A stretch of DNA of 64,000 bases from Firmicutes bacterium UBA1191 (lineage in GTDB: Bacteria; Bacillota; Clostridia; Peptostreptococcales; Anaerovoracaceae): positions 104,271 to 168,270 of the forward strand of contig DBYH01000020.1 in assembly GCA_002310095.1 (NCBI GenBank), read 5' to 3'. The stretch's first letter is position 1, and each line of letters begins with the position of its first letter. Of this stretch, positions 61,962-64,000 are shown in pieces. A program made the translations under genes and the position numbers. The notes beneath the pieces are model-generated. The model was not told where the DNA came from. It searched no databases and worked only from the letters and a program-made list of their open reading frames with translations.

Positions 61962-62329
61962 TATTAGTCTTTGGAGGAGCGTATCAGGGAAAGACCGAAT
62001 ACGCCGTGAAGGAGTTCGGACTCAGTGCGGTCTGCGACCTGTCGGAGGGCGGCGAGCCGGACTTTACGAAGGAGATCATAACGGGACTGGATGCTTTTGC
62101 ATCAAGACTTTCAGCCGCGGGGGAGGACCCGGCGGAGTACTTCAGGTCCCGCCGCGGACTCTGGGAGGGCAAGGTGCTCGTGATCACTGACACCACCCAG
62201 GGCGTCGTGCCGGTCGACAGGGAAGTTAGAGCGGCCAGGGAGGCCAGCGGCAGACTTATGATGTATCTGGCGGGTGAAGCGGAGCAGGTGCACAGAGTTT
62301 TCTGCGGCATAGGCAAGAGGATAAAATGA
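61958..62329 (+). CDS. Short CobU-like protein, second paralogue
   Basis: This 123-residue protein has a P-loop ILVFGGAYQGKTEYAV and the conserved CobU C-terminus as DTTQGVVPVDREVRAAREASGRLMMYLAGEAEQVHRVFCGI, but lacks the central histidine region that is guanylylated in CobU. It is thus the complement of its neighbour, which keeps the histidine but lost the C-terminal motif. Start at ATG 61958 after GAGGAG; it overlaps the preceding gene by 4 bp (ATGA) and the next by 4 bp. Confidence 0.7.
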   Translation: MILVFGGAYQGKTEYAVKEFGLSAVCDLSEGGEPDFTKEIITGLDAFASRLSAAGEDPAEYFRSRRGLWEGKVLVITDTTQGVVPVDREVRAAREASGRLMMYLAGEAEQVHRVFCGIGKRIK

Positions 62330-62946
62330 AATCACAGATAGTACTGATAAGACACGGCATAACTGAAGGAAACGAGCAGCGCATGTACTACGGCAGCACG
62401 GACGTTTCGCTGTCGAAGAGAGGCGTGCGGCTTCTTGAGGAGCAAAAGGCAGACGGCCTCTACCCGGAATCCGAGGACGCTCAGTACTTCACTACGGGCA
62501 TGCTCAGGACGGAGCAGACTCTGAAAGTGTTGTACGGGGAGCAGGAGCATGGGATCATCGAGGACCTGCGGGAGCTGGACTTCGGGGAGTTCGAGATGAG
62601 GACCTACGAGCAGCTCAACAGCATACCGGAGTATCAGCGGTGGATAACAGCCGAGGACACGGGCAAGGCGCCTCCCGGTGGGGAGAGCATAGACCACTTC
62701 ACCGTGAGGATAAGGCGGGGCTTCGACGAGCTCAAGGCGCAGAACGAGCTGTACATGCTGAAACTGCGGAACCGGGGGAAGGAGGCCATGACCATCTGCA
62801 TCTGTCACGGAGGAGTGATATCCGGAATCATGGACTACATCTGGCCGGGAGAGTACAAGAACTTCTTCGAATGGATCCCGGACCCGGGACACGGATACGT
62901 CCTGTATGAAGAGGACGGAAAACTAACTGGATACAGGCGATTCTAA
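62326..62946 (+). CDS. cobC: Histidine phosphatase (CobC-like alpha-ribazole phosphatase)
   Basis: This 206-residue phosphoglycerate-mutase-like protein has the catalytic LIRHGITEGN near residue 6, DLRELDFGEFEMRTYEQL near 83 and ICICHGGVISGIMDY near 160. In this cluster it would remove the phosphate from alpha-ribazole 5'-phosphate. A general phosphatase role cannot be excluded. Confidence 0.75.
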   Translation: MKSQIVLIRHGITEGNEQRMYYGSTDVSLSKRGVRLLEEQKADGLYPESEDAQYFTTGMLRTEQTLKVLYGEQEHGIIEDLRELDFGEFEMRTYEQLNSIPEYQRWITAEDTGKAPPGGESIDHFTVRIRRGFDELKAQNELYMLKLRNRGKEAMTICICHGGVISGIMDYIWPGEYKNFFEWIPDPGHGYVLYEEDGKLTGYRRF

Positions 62947-62979
62947 TATGCTAAGGCGGCCCAACCTTAGCATATTTTA
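62945..62979 (+). terminator. Terminator of the cobalamin cluster
   Basis: A perfect 12-bp stem AATATGCTAAGG/CCTTAGCATATT with an 8-base loop, followed by TTTTA. Confidence 0.9.
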
Positions 62980-63044
62980 AGATAATATCCAATATATATA
63001 TGTTAGAATGTTTACAAGATATGGAAGTAAGATAGGAGAATACT

Positions 63045-63704
63045 ATGGCGGACAACGAAACAAAGAAAAGAGTTATTACCATCAGCCGTGAATACGGAAG
63101 CGGCGGAAGACTTATCGGCAAGCGCCTCGCGGAGAAGCTGGGCATTCCATATTACGACAGAGACAAGATCAACGAGAGGATCTCAAGGGAATCGGGCTAT
63201 GACAAGGACATGTTCGCTGGCCAGGAAAAGAAGGCCAAGAACAGCTTCCTCTACAGCCTGGCTTCAGCTATGGGAACGGGAGAAGCAGGTCCTGAATCCC
63301 TCAGCCTCAACGAGAGACTCTTCCTGGCTCAGTTCGACACCATCCGCAAGATCGCGGAGGAGGGCTCCTGCGTTATCGTCGGAAGATGCGCGGATTACAT
63401 CCTGCGCGGACTTCCTTACGCGACGAACATCTTCATCTACGCCGAGGAGGCGGACAAGATCAGGAGAGCCGTCGAGGAGTACGGCGATCCGGAGGACCAG
63501 GTCAGAAAGATCATGAAAAACGCGGACAAGGCCAGGGCCAACTACTACGCCTACCATACAGGCCGCAAGTGGGGAGAGCATGTCAATTTCAACCTTTCCC
63601 TGGACAGCGGATACCTGGAGCTCGAGGACGCGGTGGATCTCATAATCGCCTACACGGAGAAGCAGATCTGGAGAACCTCGACCATAGACGACGATCTTGA
63701 CTGA
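63045..63704 (+). CDS. Cytidylate-kinase-like family protein
   Basis: This 219-residue protein begins RVITISREYGSGGRLIGKRLAEKLGIPYYDRD (residues 9-40), the cytidylate-kinase-like P-loop region, and has CVIVGRCADYIL near 110, IFIYAEEADKIRR and HVNFNLSLDSGYLELEDA. It differs from true Cmk in the middle region; related proteins are common in Clostridia and lack a known substrate. GGAGAATACT precedes the ATG. Confidence 0.8.
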   Translation: MADNETKKRVITISREYGSGGRLIGKRLAEKLGIPYYDRDKINERISRESGYDKDMFAGQEKKAKNSFLYSLASAMGTGEAGPESLSLNERLFLAQFDTIRKIAEEGSCVIVGRCADYILRGLPYATNIFIYAEEADKIRRAVEEYGDPEDQVRKIMKNADKARANYYAYHTGRKWGEHVNFNLSLDSGYLELEDAVDLIIAYTEKQIWRTSTIDDDLD

Positions 63705-63727
63705 GACGGGAAACCCCCGCTGACGAA

Positions 63728-64000
63728 ATGACGGCAAAGAAGAAAGTACTAAGCATATTAATATCTCTTTTAGTGACCCTGACGTTCGTACCTATGACGG
63801 GACAGGCTGCTTTTGGCGGGACGCTGACGGCTAAGGCGAAGATCGGCACTCCGGAGAACGTGACGACCAAAGGAAAAAAAAGCAAGATCACCATCGAATG
63901 GAGCGAGGTCAAGGGCGCGGCAGGATACAAGGTCTACAGGGCGTCCAGCGCCGACGGCAAGTACAAAAAAGTCATCACGACCAAAAGCAACAGCGGCGTC
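63728..64000 (+). CDS. Secreted FN3-type protein, partial (C-terminus outside window)
   Basis: The first 91 residues are visible. A signal peptide (MTAKKKVLSILISLLVTLTF, cut near residue 28 at GQAAFG) is followed by the start of a fibronectin type III-like repeat with SKITIEWSEVKGAAGYKVYR. Such repeats occur in large cell-surface or secreted proteins of Clostridia. Extent is unknown. Confidence 0.75.
   Translation, partial: MTAKKKVLSILISLLVTLTFVPMTGQAAFGGTLTAKAKIGTPENVTTKGKKSKITIEWSEVKGAAGYKVYRASSADGKYKKVITTKSNSGV

Noticed and set aside
1..64000. CRISPR arrays, insertion sequences, tRNA or rRNA genes
   Set aside because: I saw no regularly spaced repeats, transposase motifs, tRNA cloverleaf ends or rRNA segments anywhere in the window, within the limits of reading by eye.

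Overview
The window looks like the replication-origin region of an anaerobic, amino-acid-fermenting Firmicute of class Clostridia. A place near Mogibacterium or Anaerovoracaceae is my guess from gene content; no rRNA is present to confirm it. Firmicute hallmarks are a DnaD-type primosomal protein, DivIC, a GdpP-type c-di-AMP phosphodiesterase, an LTA-synthase-like sulfatase, the rnpA-yidD-yidC-jag-mnmE-mnmG-rsmG-parA-parB order, and two perfect parS sites. Base composition is medium to high GC (judged by eye) except for an AT-rich island at dnaA-dnaN-recF.

The origin lies at about 25.0-26.9 kb. To its left every gene is on the minus strand and to its right nearly all are on the plus strand, so transcription runs away from the origin. 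DnaA boxes lie on both sides of dnaA. The dnaA-dnaN spacer carries a DnaA-trio array followed by an AT-rich stretch, the arrangement known from Bacillus subtilis. The one head-on block is 34.8-36.7 kb (plsC, a DUF2148 protein and a shikimate-kinase-like protein).

Left arm, read outward from the origin: rpmH, rnpA, yidD, yidC, jag, mnmE, mnmG, rsmG, parA, parB; then a CofE-like gamma-glutamyl ligase; then a histidine-degradation operon (hutH, hutU, hutI, fchA, ftcD and a GntR/FCD regulator); then, behind a strong terminator and a consensus promoter, a full histidine-biosynthesis operon (hisD, hisZ, hisG, hisC, hisB, hisH, hisA, hisF, hisIE and a PHP-type histidinol phosphatase cut by the window edge). 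Opposing pathways therefore sit head to tail.

Right arm: dnaA, dnaN, recF; gyrB, gyrA, trpS; the head-on block; a nucleotidyltransferase; two exported cell-envelope proteins; rpsF-ssb-rpsR; a GdpP without its usual membrane anchor; rplI, dnaB; a DnaD protein that ends in a DnaI/DnaC-type N-terminal domain but has no AAA+ module; an envelope and division set (a very long M23 peptidase with a cytoplasmic coiled coil, DivIC, rsmA, an LtaS-like enzyme); GNAT, tadA, an Ig-like membrane protein; ispE with a second GntR/FCD regulator; a phosphohexomutase, larE, hup and small proteins; and a cobalamin nucleotide-loop assembly cluster (QueG-like Fe-S protein, cobT, cobS, two complementary CobU-like proteins, a CobC-like phosphatase). 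The window closes with a cytidylate-kinase-like protein and the start of a secreted FN3-type protein.

I see no mobile elements, CRISPR arrays, rRNA or tRNA genes. The best leads for something undescribed are the DnaD-DnaI(N) fusion without an AAA+ ATPase, the split CobU pair, the M23 peptidase with a large cytoplasmic coiled coil beside DivIC, the shikimate-kinase-like protein without a P-loop, the soluble GdpP, and the parS/dyad architecture next to a CofE-like ligase in a species showing no other F420 genes here.
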